Shown: piece after piece, positions 21,901 to 33,900 of the stretch
Layout: every line of letters starts with the position of its first letter
Position numbering within the stretch: position 1 is the stretch's first letter
NCBI RefSeq assembly: GCF_963082655.1
Contig: NC_081554.1
Span: 53,681,609-53,745,608 of the forward strand
Length of the DNA stretch: 64,000 nt
Source: Stomoxys calcitrans
Lineage: Eukaryota; Arthropoda; Insecta; Diptera; Muscidae
Reading direction: 5' to 3'
Made by a program: the position numbers and the translations under genes
The notes under the pieces: model-generated
What the model was told of the DNA's origin: nothing
The model's input: only the letters and a program-made list of their open reading frames with translations
Database searches by the model: none

Positions 21901-24900
21901 ATCAAAAGCTAACGTAGACGTGTTCCACGTACAGCATCAAGTATCTCCATTAACGAAGATTCGAACACATGTTTACAAAATTTTTTCGTGCACTTTATCT
22001 TCCCTTTGAACTTCTAATCTTCTTGTATGTGGTAACCACTAAAAAGTGTCGATTCAAATATCATTTTGGCTTAAGCTACATCTTTCATTATCACGACATA
22101 ACACTATAAAGTTATAGCTATCAACAGACAGCGTTTTTCGGGGTTCTATTTCATATTTTGTTTGGGCTTGTCTTTTGCTCGTCTGACAGATTTAATTGAT
22201 GCTTTGTATGTCGAATTTATCTAATAACTTGATTTTATCGGCGTTTGAACTAATTTCGTTATTAGTGATTCCGTATATATCATGGGTTTAGAGAGAGCTG
22301 TTCTAAGAATTTTTATGATGTCTGTTTACCTGTAACTGAAATGGGATGGAAAGTTATATTTTTCTAATCGCTGCAGCCTGCTAATCTTTAGATAAATGTT
22401 GTCGAAGGTAATTTTATGGATATATCACAGTAAATGATACCTTCTCGCATGTAGACAGTTGCTACCAACAGCATAGTAAATGGGGGTTTATACTCAAATG
22501 ATTTAATATCTTACATCTATTGCAGCAAATTCAGTACAGTAAGAAAACCTTTTTTAAGCAGCTGCAATAAAGTTGGCCCTTCTATTGACTAGCCACGTGA
22601 TGGTATTGGCCTTAAAGCAATTACCTATTTCTTTTTTACCTAGCTCTAAATACTTTACGAATTCAGAAGAATTATTTTCTACACCACCTTATCTGTTCAT
22701 TGCATTTTGTTAGTGTATTATATACACACCCATTTGTTATGTTAACATTTGGCAAATGGATGTGTGTGTGTGTGTGTGTGCGTGTATGGAAAATAACCAG
22801 AAGAGTGGGTTTTTACAAATTGACAACTGCTTGTTATATATACATACACACATTTAGTTGTGAACGAATCATATTGTTATCATACAACTCATGAGTCAGT
22901 TGGCATTCGTTATTTTATCACTGGCATGATAGCACACAATACCAAGGTAGCACCCCATAGAAAATATACATTGTGAAATACAGACAGGCGGGTGAGTGTG
23001 CATCAAAATCAATAAATTTTTTGGTAGCAGTGCCAAATGTACTTGCTAATGAATAAGTGTTTATCCGGGAAGCATAGAAAAGTTCAAGTAAAATAGTGTT
23101 CAAATTTCGGGCATTCCAATCACAAATAAAGTATGTTTACACGTTTTTGTATATTATGTGTGCTGGGCGAAGAAATCAATTATATATCAATATTCCTAAT
23201 AAATCGGGTTTTTGTGATATTTTTATAACTTCCTTAACCATTCAAGAAGTAGTGCAGCTTTGCCGCTGTTGAGAGTTTAACACTAAATCCATTTTAGTAA
23301 TAAATGTTACGCCCTAGTGGTATAAAACTCCGACAATGTTAGCTTCTTGTTAAACCACAGTTAATCAAAAACAAAGTCCTACACAGCCCTACACGCGGTA
23401 CCAGCAACCGGGACTGCTGAGAATTATTTTTCTGTGTCAAAAATAGTTCTTAATTGGATTGCATAGTTTATTTGGTTTATGATCAGAAAGTCCACAAACT
23501 TCAAATTTTAAAAAATTAGCTTGTACAAGCTAATTTGTACTGTTAAAATTGAATGTGTGTGGGCTTGCTTTGTTTGCTAGCACGAAATAGTAAAATAGTG
23601 GGGCAGCAAACAAATTCCGGCAATAGGGCTGCCAGATTAATCAAGTGGAAAATCAGCACCTTTGAAGAAAAAATCGTCAAATTCGACACTCAAGTTTTAA
23701 AAATTTGGCAAAAAATCGCAACATTTGTTTCAACAATAAAATGCTTAGCAAAGTAAAGAGAATTTATTTCAGCTGGACTTAACGTACCAATTACCACTAA
23801 AATAACTACATTCCGGGTAAAAAATATGCGTTTTTTTGTTAGCCCCAAAAATAATCAAGGTCGGCCTTTATGGCATCTACACATGTGGACAGAAAAATAG
23901 GTTTTTTTTAATCTAACAGAAATTTTTAAAAATAAATCTTATCAAGCACATAGTAATAATTTATATCTGGCTATCCTGTTCTAAAATGAAACAGGGGAAT
24001 CGCACTAGTGAAAACGCTTAAGGCCTAAACAGAATGAGCTCAATCCCATGGCAGCCGGTTGCAAGTACCGGATTGATCCGATGAAGTCTTTCATCGGTAA
24101 GGGCTGCCGCTTCAGTGTACCTCAAACACACTAGTGAAAACGAATGAGAATGAGCTCAATCCCATGGCAGCCGGTTGTAAGTACCGGATTGACCCGATGA
24201 AGTCTTTCATCGGCAAGGGCTGCCGCTTCAGTGTACCTCAAACCGCTACAAAAACAACAGAATGAGCTCCTTGAGGAGTTTCGCGTTGGAAAATGCGAAT
24301 CTTCAAACAAAAGTTACAAAAATCAACTCACAAAAGTTAAACAATTTTCAACTTTGATAACTAAAGACACTACTTCATGTGTGGCAGCACCGAATATTGC
24401 TCGCTTTCAAGCGTCAAAGTTGAAAATTTTTTAAAGTAGTGAAATCTCAAGTTTTTTATATATAATATTTATAAACAAAAGTAAGTAATTAAGTGAAATC
24501 AACTTAATTGGGAATAAATATAAATTTATAATATATATTATAACAATGTTAGATAGAAGAACAACCTATCGTTAGGATGGTCTGAAAACTTCGTAACAAA
24601 TGCCTTAAAACCAAAAAAACAAATATTGAGATACGCGGCGCAACAAAGGAAAACTTTCTAGTTTCGGATAATCGGACCTACACCATAATAACATCTGCTA
24701 AACGAGATCCTTTCAAGAGTTCTAAAGAAATTTCAAAGGAAATTGGAAATGTTGTGTCATCCCGAAATGTCCGACGAAGATTGATGCCAGAAAAACTTTG
24801 CTTTGGCTCATACAACATGTTGCGGAGCAGAGAGTAAAGAAGTGACTAAATTTCCTTTGGCCCAACGAAGTAAAACTCAATTTGTTTGGTAATTAAGCAG

Positions 24901-27900
24901 AAAGGAAAGTTCGTCGTCCAAAAGGAAAAGAATTCCTTATCAGATTACCCAAAAAAAACTTCCAAACATGGAGGAGGAAATGTCATGGTAAAATTCAAAT
25001 TTCAAATTTTGCCCATGAACATTCCACTAAGAAAAAGGGGGAAAGCTTCTCACATATCAATGAGTGCAGTCCGATTTAAGTTTTAAGCTCAATGATAAGG
25101 GGCCTCCTTTTTATAGCCGAGTCCGAAGGGCTTGCCGCAGTGCGACACCTCTTTAGAGAGAAATTTTACATGACATAGTACCTCACAAATGTTACCAGCA
25201 TTAGGAGGGGAAAACCACAGCTGAACAATTTTTCTGATGGTCTCGCCAGGATTCGAACCCAGGCGTTTAGTGTGATAGGCGGACATTCTAACCTCTGCGC
25301 TACGGTGGCCTCCGGAAATGTCATGGTATGGGATGATTTCCTTTGGAGGTTGTAGGTCCGATAAATCTTATTGAAAACAATCGGTAGGTTTGTTTAAAAT
25401 GATTTGTTGGAAATATTTATGCTACCATAAACTGAGGAAAACATTTCACTTGTAGGAGATTTCTGATCTGAAACACTCATCAAAATTGGTGAGTGAATGG
25501 TTTCGGGATCATATTTTAACGATGTTGAGTGGCCAAGTCAGTCCACCGTCCTTAATTCCTTGTTTCTAAATTTCCATGCAGCGATAAAAAGCAATTGTGG
25601 GAAAATATTCCAAAAGCATGGTCCAATACATCTTGTCGTTAGTTAATTTCATCAATGCCGAAGAGAATTGAAGCGATTCTTAAAAATAAGTGTGGATATA
25701 ACAAGTATTAACTGTCTGGTTTGATGGATGTTTATTCAAAACATCAGCACTCATGTACCAATTACTATTGTTGTAGCCACATTTTCATCTGGAGTTGGCC
25801 ATCCTCGCCAAGCTCCTGTAGTTTAGCAAACTCTTTCGGGTCCGAATTACCGATCTCCGCTGGAACAAGGTGGTCATTGATTATTTAAAGGCGCTAATAG
25901 CTCGTCTTGTCATATCGAGCATCATAGGTACTCTGTATGTGTTCCGCTCGGCTTCTCACTGGGACTCGATACCGCTGATCGTCCGCGACTGCCGTTGCAG
26001 CTACTGCGTATTGAGGATTCCACCATCCACAACTTGTGGACGCCGCTAAGCTTCGCGTGACTGCAATGAACGCCACACAGATCGGATCTATATGTTCCGC
26101 GGCGGGAAACAATCATAAACACATATTTTACAGACCACATTAAAATTGATTAATATCTTAAATTTACGTTATTTAATTTAACCTTAAAAACGTCAGACCT
26201 ATTTCTCTGTCCAAACGTGTACATATAACTACGACCAAATTCGACGTAAATATAGAGAGATTTAATGCAACCCCATGCTGCAAATTTCGTCGAAACAATC
26301 GCCGATCAATCGGGAGATGGGCCTATATATCAGCTATATTTTCTTGTTACGGAGGCTTTAATTACTATCTGTACCGTTTATCGCTAAAATCTCAAATGAC
26401 CTCATGAATCCTTATTGGGAGATTGAAAGTACAATTTGGTAGCTACATATATTCAAATATTGTATATCCTATTTGTACTGAAGTTGTATTGAACACACTC
26501 GTTAGTGCAACTTACTGATCCAAATGTCAGCGAAGTCTGGACAAAGTTAAACCTTAAATGGTTTCAAGAAGTAGTATCGTGAGGTGGGACAGTCATATCT
26601 TGATATCGACCCATTTGGACTGTAATTGGAATGGATGTCAAGTTATCTCATGCAGCTCACTTTGAAAAATATCATCGAAATCGGGCCAAAGTACACTTTA
26701 AATAAGCCCAATCATCGGGAGACAGGTATTTTGACTGTATTTGGCATAGTGTGTGAGAGTGCGACTTAAAAAGTAAGAATTGGTTGTTGTTCTAGCAGTG
26801 TGTTGTTAACTGAGGCCGCAGCCCTTGCCTATGAAAGACTATTGGGCAATTCCGGTCGTACAACCGGCTGCCATGGGATGGATTGGGTAAGAATTGGTAA
26901 ATTGGCACTGCTATTTTTGAAGCAAATAATCTGGAAAATCTTGAAATATCGGGAAATTTGGCAGCCCTGTCTTACAGTCTGATATATGGTTGAATTAAAG
27001 AGGTTAAGTCACTTCCCCGGAGCGCGCCGTAGCCCAGAGGCCTATGACATTGAACGCCTGGGTTCGAATCCTGGAGAGACTATAAGAAAAATTTTCAGCT
27101 GTGGTTTTCCCTCCTAATGCTGGCAACATTTGTGAGATACTATACCATGTAAAACTTTTCTCAAATGAGGTGTCGCACTGCGGCACGCCGTTCGCACTCG
27201 GCTATAAAATGGAGGTCCCTTATCATTGAGTTTAAACTTGAATCGGACTGCACTCATTGATATGTGAGAAGTATGCACCTGTTCCTTAGTGGATTGTTTA
27301 TGGGCAAAATTTGCATTTACAAGTCACACTTCCCCTTTTAATTTCAGAGTTGTATCCAAATCCCACTAAAACGTTAAATGCTTTGTTTAGATTTTAAAGG
27401 TTTTGCACATTTTTATCATTTTAATTTATAATTTACACGTTTATCATAAATCTTTTGGTCTTATGGCTGCTTCACATGATAAAGTAAATAGAAACTAGAA
27501 TGTCAATTTGACAGCCTAGTGGGAATTTGCGCCACCGTCCCCACAAGGTTATATAGTTGATTTCTTTGTTGTTGGGCTATTGACTTTATCCTGTATAAAT
27601 TTGCCTAGCACTTTCCCAACAACAACGAAATGAACTATACAACTCTGTAGGGATGGTGGGGCAAATTCCCACTAGTTTTTATTTGCATTATGATGTGCCG
27701 CTCTACGACACACCGTTGGGACTCGGCTATAAAAAGGTTCTTACCATTAAATTAGAAGGAACATGTTGTTGCTGTAGCCACACTCTCATGAAGAGGTAGC
27801 GATCCTCGTCAAGCTTCTGTAGATGAGCAAGCTCATTCCGGTCCAAAAGACTGATCGCCGCGAGAACAGGGTGGCCATTGGTTATTTAAAGGCGCCAATA

Positions 27901-30900
27901 ACTCGCCTTGTCATATTGAGCATCAGGGGCACTCAATATTTATGTAAGAGCCGGTGCCGCCCGGCTTTTCACTGAGACTCTCCTCTCGATACCGCTGATT
28001 GTCCGCGACTGCCGTTGCAGCTACTCCATATGGAGCATTCCACTATCCGCAACCTATGGACGCGCCCGGTAGCTTGTAGCTAAGCTTCTCGTGACAGCAA
28101 TGAATACCACACAGATCGGACATCAATCTAGCCTGTGAAGTGCTCACAGCTATCCTGTGCCGGGTAGAGGGAACTTGAAGGCTGTTGGTTATTTAAATGC
28201 GCCATACCGAGCACCATGGGCACTAAGTTTTTAGGCAAGAGTCGGTGCCTCTCTCTCGGTGGCTCTCCACTCGATACCACTGATTGTCCGCGACAGGACG
28301 CGGCCGGTAGCTCCCAGCTAAGGTTCTCGTGATAAAGAAGAATACCCTAGAGTTTGGTGCTCAAAGTTCCAGCCTGTGTAGTGCTCAAAGTTATCCCGCT
28401 CCATTTGTAGTAAAATGGCCTTTGACACCAAATTAAATTGGGACGGCCACAAAAATATGGTTTAGTCAATAGTCATATGGTTTTCTAGTAGTAAGAGCCA
28501 CCATCAAGACTTGTTGAAAGAAAGAAGTAAGAAATTACTATAGGCTGCCGGTAGAGTATTTCTGAGTAGGATTTTCTTTTGAATAACTTTCGCCGCAACT
28601 CCAATGGCGATTGTTGAAAAAAAATCTTTAGTTATGTGGATGCACAGGGTCACGATGTGACATCCAGCGAGCAAAGTTTGTGATTGGTCAGAACCGATAG
28701 AAAATGTTGACCTTTGGGAATCCCAATAAACGACTAAAGAACTTCAGTATAATGACCACTGTTAAGAGGAGGACTTTATGATCTTAACTCTGTTCCTAAC
28801 TACACCAATACAACATTAACTTAGATTTAGTTCCACCGTTCCTTCACAGGCAACAAAGATGGTTGTACAAAGCCTTGTCAAATCTATTATTTTTTTCATT
28901 TATATGGATTTTTTTTAATTATTTACCTAAATTTTCATTGTTTGTTTTCATATGTTAATCTCTCTTTCAACTTTGTCTCCATTTCCTTTTCAGGTGTTCG
29001 CATTTTAGCCAAACGTCTCGTTGAACAGTGGCTCAAAGTTGTCACTGAAAATCCTGACGCCACTTTGCCAATTTCGGCTACAAACATGGCACCACAATCC
29101 ACCACAATAAAGTGCCCACCAATTGCAGTAGTTGCACCCATGGTCACTCCTGCCAACATTCCACAAATGACACCAGCAAATATAGCAAATCAGACTACAT
29201 CGGTGACGCAGGTAGCACAAAATTTAAAACCAAATCTCGCAGCCTCGAAAAGGGAAGAATTGAAACCTACCACCAAATCAAATATGCAAGTGGACGACGA
29301 GGAAGATGCAGAAGAAGAGGAAGATGAACACGAGGAAGAGGAGGAGGAGGAGAACGAAGCAGAGGATAATGCCGAAGAAGATTGCGCAGACGAAGAGGAG
29401 GAGGAAGAACAAGATCCCTTGGGTGGAGTACAAGAACCAGCCTTGAATGCATTCAGCCTTACACCAGCTCAGAAAAAAGCTTCTGAATCTGGTTTAGTTT
29501 ATAAGATTGTTGTTAAAAATGGTAATCAGTTTTTAGCTAAGGTTCCAAAGGCAGCTAATGCTGTAGAAAATGAAGAGGAAGATAAAGCTAGCAATAAAAA
29601 GCAGCCGCAACAGCAGCAGCAACAGGATCCAATGGAAATCAATGACGATGTTGTTGAAGAAACTGAAGTTGATGAAGATGAGACTGAGACTGAGGCTATC
29701 AGTGCTGCAACAGAGAAGAAATCAATAAATATGGTAACTGAAGCTGATGATACCAGCTCATCCTCCGATAAACCGGAAAAAGAGAATGACAGCAACAGCG
29801 GCAATGAAGATGATAGTAAACCAAAAGCCGTTAAAGCAGAAGAAAGCAAAAAAACTGAAGAGAAAAAATCTTTGACGGAAGAGAAGGAAAAATCGTCTAC
29901 TAGTTCTAAGGAAGCCAAGAGTTCCAAAGACAAGGAAAGGCGTAGCAGCAGCAGTAGTCAAAATTTGGAAAAGGAAAAAGATAAAGAGGGCAAATCGTCA
30001 TCCAAGAGTTCCTCTTCATCTTCTAGCCACAGATCATCGTCTGGTCATAAATCCTCATCATCATCGTCTTCAAAAAGCTCATCTTCAAGTAAATCAAAAT
30101 CGTCCTCATCGTCTTCATCCTCACACCGAAGTTCCAGTGACAAATATAAGAGCGAGAAAGATCGTTCCAGTTCTAGCAAAGACAAGGATCGCAGTAGTTC
30201 GAGTTCTAGCAGTAGTAAACATAAGTCGTCATCTTCATCTAAGTCCAGCTCGAGTTCAAGCTCTTCATCATCAAGTTCGAAAGATAAATATCGTGATAAG
30301 GAGAAATCTTCTAGTTCCAGTTCTTCGTTGTCATCATCTAAAAACAAGGACAAGGAACGCGAGAATTCTACACAAAGTGAAAAAGATAAAAGCTCATCCT
30401 CAGCCGATAAGTTGGCAAAATTGGCAAAGAAATCAAAGGAAGAATCGTCGAATAGTGATGAGTCAGCAAATAAACCCACCTCCATTACAATTCCTTCCAA
30501 AAAAGCCTCAATGTCTATTGAAATCCGTAAAGATGCTGAAAAATCTAAAACGGTTAAGACCTACAAATCGCAATTCCGTTCTCACGGACTCACAGAAGAG
30601 GCACCACCTCCACCTTCACGCAAAGGTTTAAAGAAACCATCTTCTTCTTCAACTACTGCCACTGGTTCGTTATTGCCCTCGTCGCTGCCATCTTCATTGA
30701 AAAGAGCATCCCCTCCACCGCGGGACTCTCCAACAGAGAAAAAACCTAAAATTGACATGAACAGCGTTCCAGTAGCCAATGAAAAGCCTGGAGCTATTAA
30801 ACTCATACCACCTAAGAAGAGTAAGTATTTGGTTTTGAAAGCATTTACTAATCTTGGTCCTCCTTTTCTTGTCTACTTACAGAGAAAACAATGGCATTTA

Positions 30901-33900
30901 TTGCATGGGGCATTTGCATTTAAGTATAATTTTTTTTATTTTGATCCATACTTTTTAAGTCTGTTTTAAAATGTTCGCTCTTCGCAAGTGTTTAGCAGAA
31001 AACGAAAGAAACGTGCATACACTACTCAAAATTCATCAACATGCAACCATTCCACTCCAACGATGACTCATGCTGTTTGCTGGCTGTTGGGGCTGGGCTG
31101 GTCAATGGATGGAGAGCTGAGAGAGGAGGGCACGACATCATTTTGCCGCTCTGTTTTGTTATTTTGTCGTGTGTTGCCTCAAGAGCTCGCGTGTTTTACA
31201 CTGTGGTGAAAGTTGTTCGCTCATTTTTCGTTTGATCTCTCTTTTTTTTAGCGTCGTTGTTTAAGTGTACAAATGGAAACATCGAACACCAAATAGAATC
31301 GAATCGAATGTTCTAAGAAACAAATTCTAGGCATAATTGGTGTGAATTGTGATAATAGATAATAATGAGTAGATAAAATTTAAAAAAAATTATATTAGAA
31401 ATGTAGTGTTGGAAAACTTAAAATTTTCAGTGATTTTAGACAAAATTGCCGTTTTTAATTGAGCATTGGGGGTGTTATATGCATTTCACTAAATAATGAG
31501 TCTGTTAATATACAAATTTTGTTTAGAACTTAATAGTCACGCTGACTTATTCCATATGTACTTGCCGCATGCAAATCATATAGGAAACGAAACTGTCATG
31601 CTGTCGCTTAATCAATATACCTCATTTTGTGTTATCTGTTATAAAAGTTGGGAAGGGAAAGGATTGGTGGGTTATCACCCACGCCCTTATTGTACATTGT
31701 ACACAATAAAAATAGGGCTTACTGATACCTTAAAGCTGACGAATTTTCGTATGTTTTGGTCTTATAATGGCATAAAAGCATGAACATTTTATTTAGCCTT
31801 TTTTTTTTATTGATAAAGTCCACAAAGCTTCTACTTTGTGTCTTCCTGAAATTTCTTATACCCCTTTCTTCTATCCTCAATGAGATTTGGGCTGTGTCCA
31901 AGATATTTTGGTTTCCTTTGTCATTCACAGCCGAGTGAATTTTTTTCACGGAATAGTTTAATATTCAGCTTTTGATTGATAACACAAAACAGGGGTAGTT
32001 TTTCATAGCCTGAATACTCCAACCTCCCCTATTCCACAGTTCATTGGCTTATTCAGCTTCATTATTTTTGTTTTGAATGACGTCTTATACAGCGCTATGG
32101 TTTATTGGCGGATCTGCTTAAAAGTTTTTATGAACAAAGTTTAAGAATTTTGGAATATTTAGATACATCAATATGTAGTAGCCTTAAGAATATTCGCTTC
32201 ATCCAAAAAATAGTTTTGGCAGACGACAACTCCTTACTTTTGATTTAACCTCACTATATAAATTATCTGATCTCCACAAAGAGGTGTCGCACTGCTGCAC
32301 GCCGTTCGAACTCGGCTATAAAGAGGAGGTCCCTTATTATTGAGCTTAAAACTTGAATCGGATGGTTTGCCACTGTTGCTTAATGGAATGTTCATGGGCA
32401 ACTTTGTAATTTGCACAAGATTATGGTGATAACTTACTGCCTGTGACGAGGGAAATAGACTCAATCAAAGAGGCCACCTTGGCGCATATCATGTCCGCCA
32501 GGGTACAAATCATGGCGGAAACATTTTCGATGATGTGTTTGCCCCCTCATTAGTGCTGACTACATCTTTGAGGCATTGAGCTATGTACAACTTTTCTAAG
32601 AAGTGGTATCCCCTTTGCTTTACGCCGTTGAGCTAAAAAATAAATACGATAGCACTCTTCGAGAGATGTCCCCCTGCTGATGTTTCTTGAGAAGCGTCAC
32701 TTACATGCGAATGTAGTTTCAGTTTCGAAATTACTTCACATCAGCTAATCTACTGCTAGCAACATTGCTGAAAAAAAGTAGGGAACTTCTCTATGATGCG
32801 GATAAAGGGCAAACGTTTTTCTAAAAATGGCAATTTTTTTTTTAATAGAACGGGACTGTGATTAATATCGCACTCTTTCACTTTACTCAAAGTAATTGTT
32901 GTTATTGCACTTACAAATTTTGCCCAAGAACATTCCACAGTGGAACAGGGGCGAACATATAACATATCAATGAGTGCAGTCCGATTCAAGTTTAAGCTTA
33001 ATGATGAGCGGCTTTTTTTATAGCCGAGTCCGAACAGCGTACCGCAGTACGACATTTCTTTGGAGAGGAGTTTTTACATGGCATAGTACCTCACAAATGC
33101 TACCAGCTTAGTGTCATAGGCGGACATGCTAATCCCTGCGATACGGTAACCACTTACATAAGACAATTACCAAAGTTTGGATTTAAGTGTCTCAAATAGA
33201 AGGTGATACACTTTTCCTTAGCATGAAATATGAGACTACGAACCCCATAATTCGGGTACAATTTTACCACAAACGTGAACGAGTAAAATTGCTCGAAATG
33301 TCGATTGTGAATTATGTTTTTGAAATGTGAGAACGCGAATATTTAAATCGATCATAATTTATAACAAATTTAATATAACAATATGTATACAAGTGGTATA
33401 ACATCCATGAAATTTTATTCGATAGGAATGCGCACTCGATCACATACGTGGTAATTCGGCTCCGGTTGATTTACACACAAACAATGAGGTGAAAATATAT
33501 ACGATAACTTTTTGCCTCACATGTGAAAAACAGTCCAATGAGCTCCAATGTTTAAAATATCACGCATGAAGATGAATTTCAATAAGTAAGTCTCTCTCAG
33601 AGGCAAACTTCCGAAAGCTCCAAATACCATAGTGAAGTGGGGACCGAAAGTTTTCTACGCGTTTATCCGTATAAGATGGATGTCCTTTCTTTCAGCACGG
33701 TATATAAAATACCCTGTTTCTTTGAGAGAAGAAAATGTGTGTTTCACGACAGTAAAATTAACTTCAAATCCAACATTTTGGAAACCAAGAAACAAGAGTC
33801 AAATCCTGACCAATGCACCTACAAGAGGGCAATTGGAAAACTGAGAATTTTATGTCTTGCCCTGTATGTATACTGCAGTTGTCAGACCCATAATACCGTA

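Larger units (their letters stand above)
19621..28993 (+). other. PNUTS intron 3 (9.4 kb), largely mobile DNA
   Basis: It runs from GTAAGA to TTTTCAG and contains LINE-K and LINE-J fragments, family B and C repeats, a Tc1 transposase relic and three SINE-A pieces, listed separately. The stretches 21700-24035 and 26120-26790 hold no feature I can support beyond a (TG)n near 22760-22780. Confidence 0.85.

Noticed and set aside
29526..30500. Long minus-strand frames opposite PNUTS exon 4
   Set aside because: They are antisense of Ser/Lys/Glu codon repeats and give only Leu/Ser/Phe low complexity. The sense strand is the conserved protein.
30821..30969. C-terminal extension of PNUTS exon 4 reading to 30969
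   Set aside because: A strong GTAAGT donor at 30821 joins in frame to the conserved QTLVETNLFSDAL exon at 44176; the extension is intronic.
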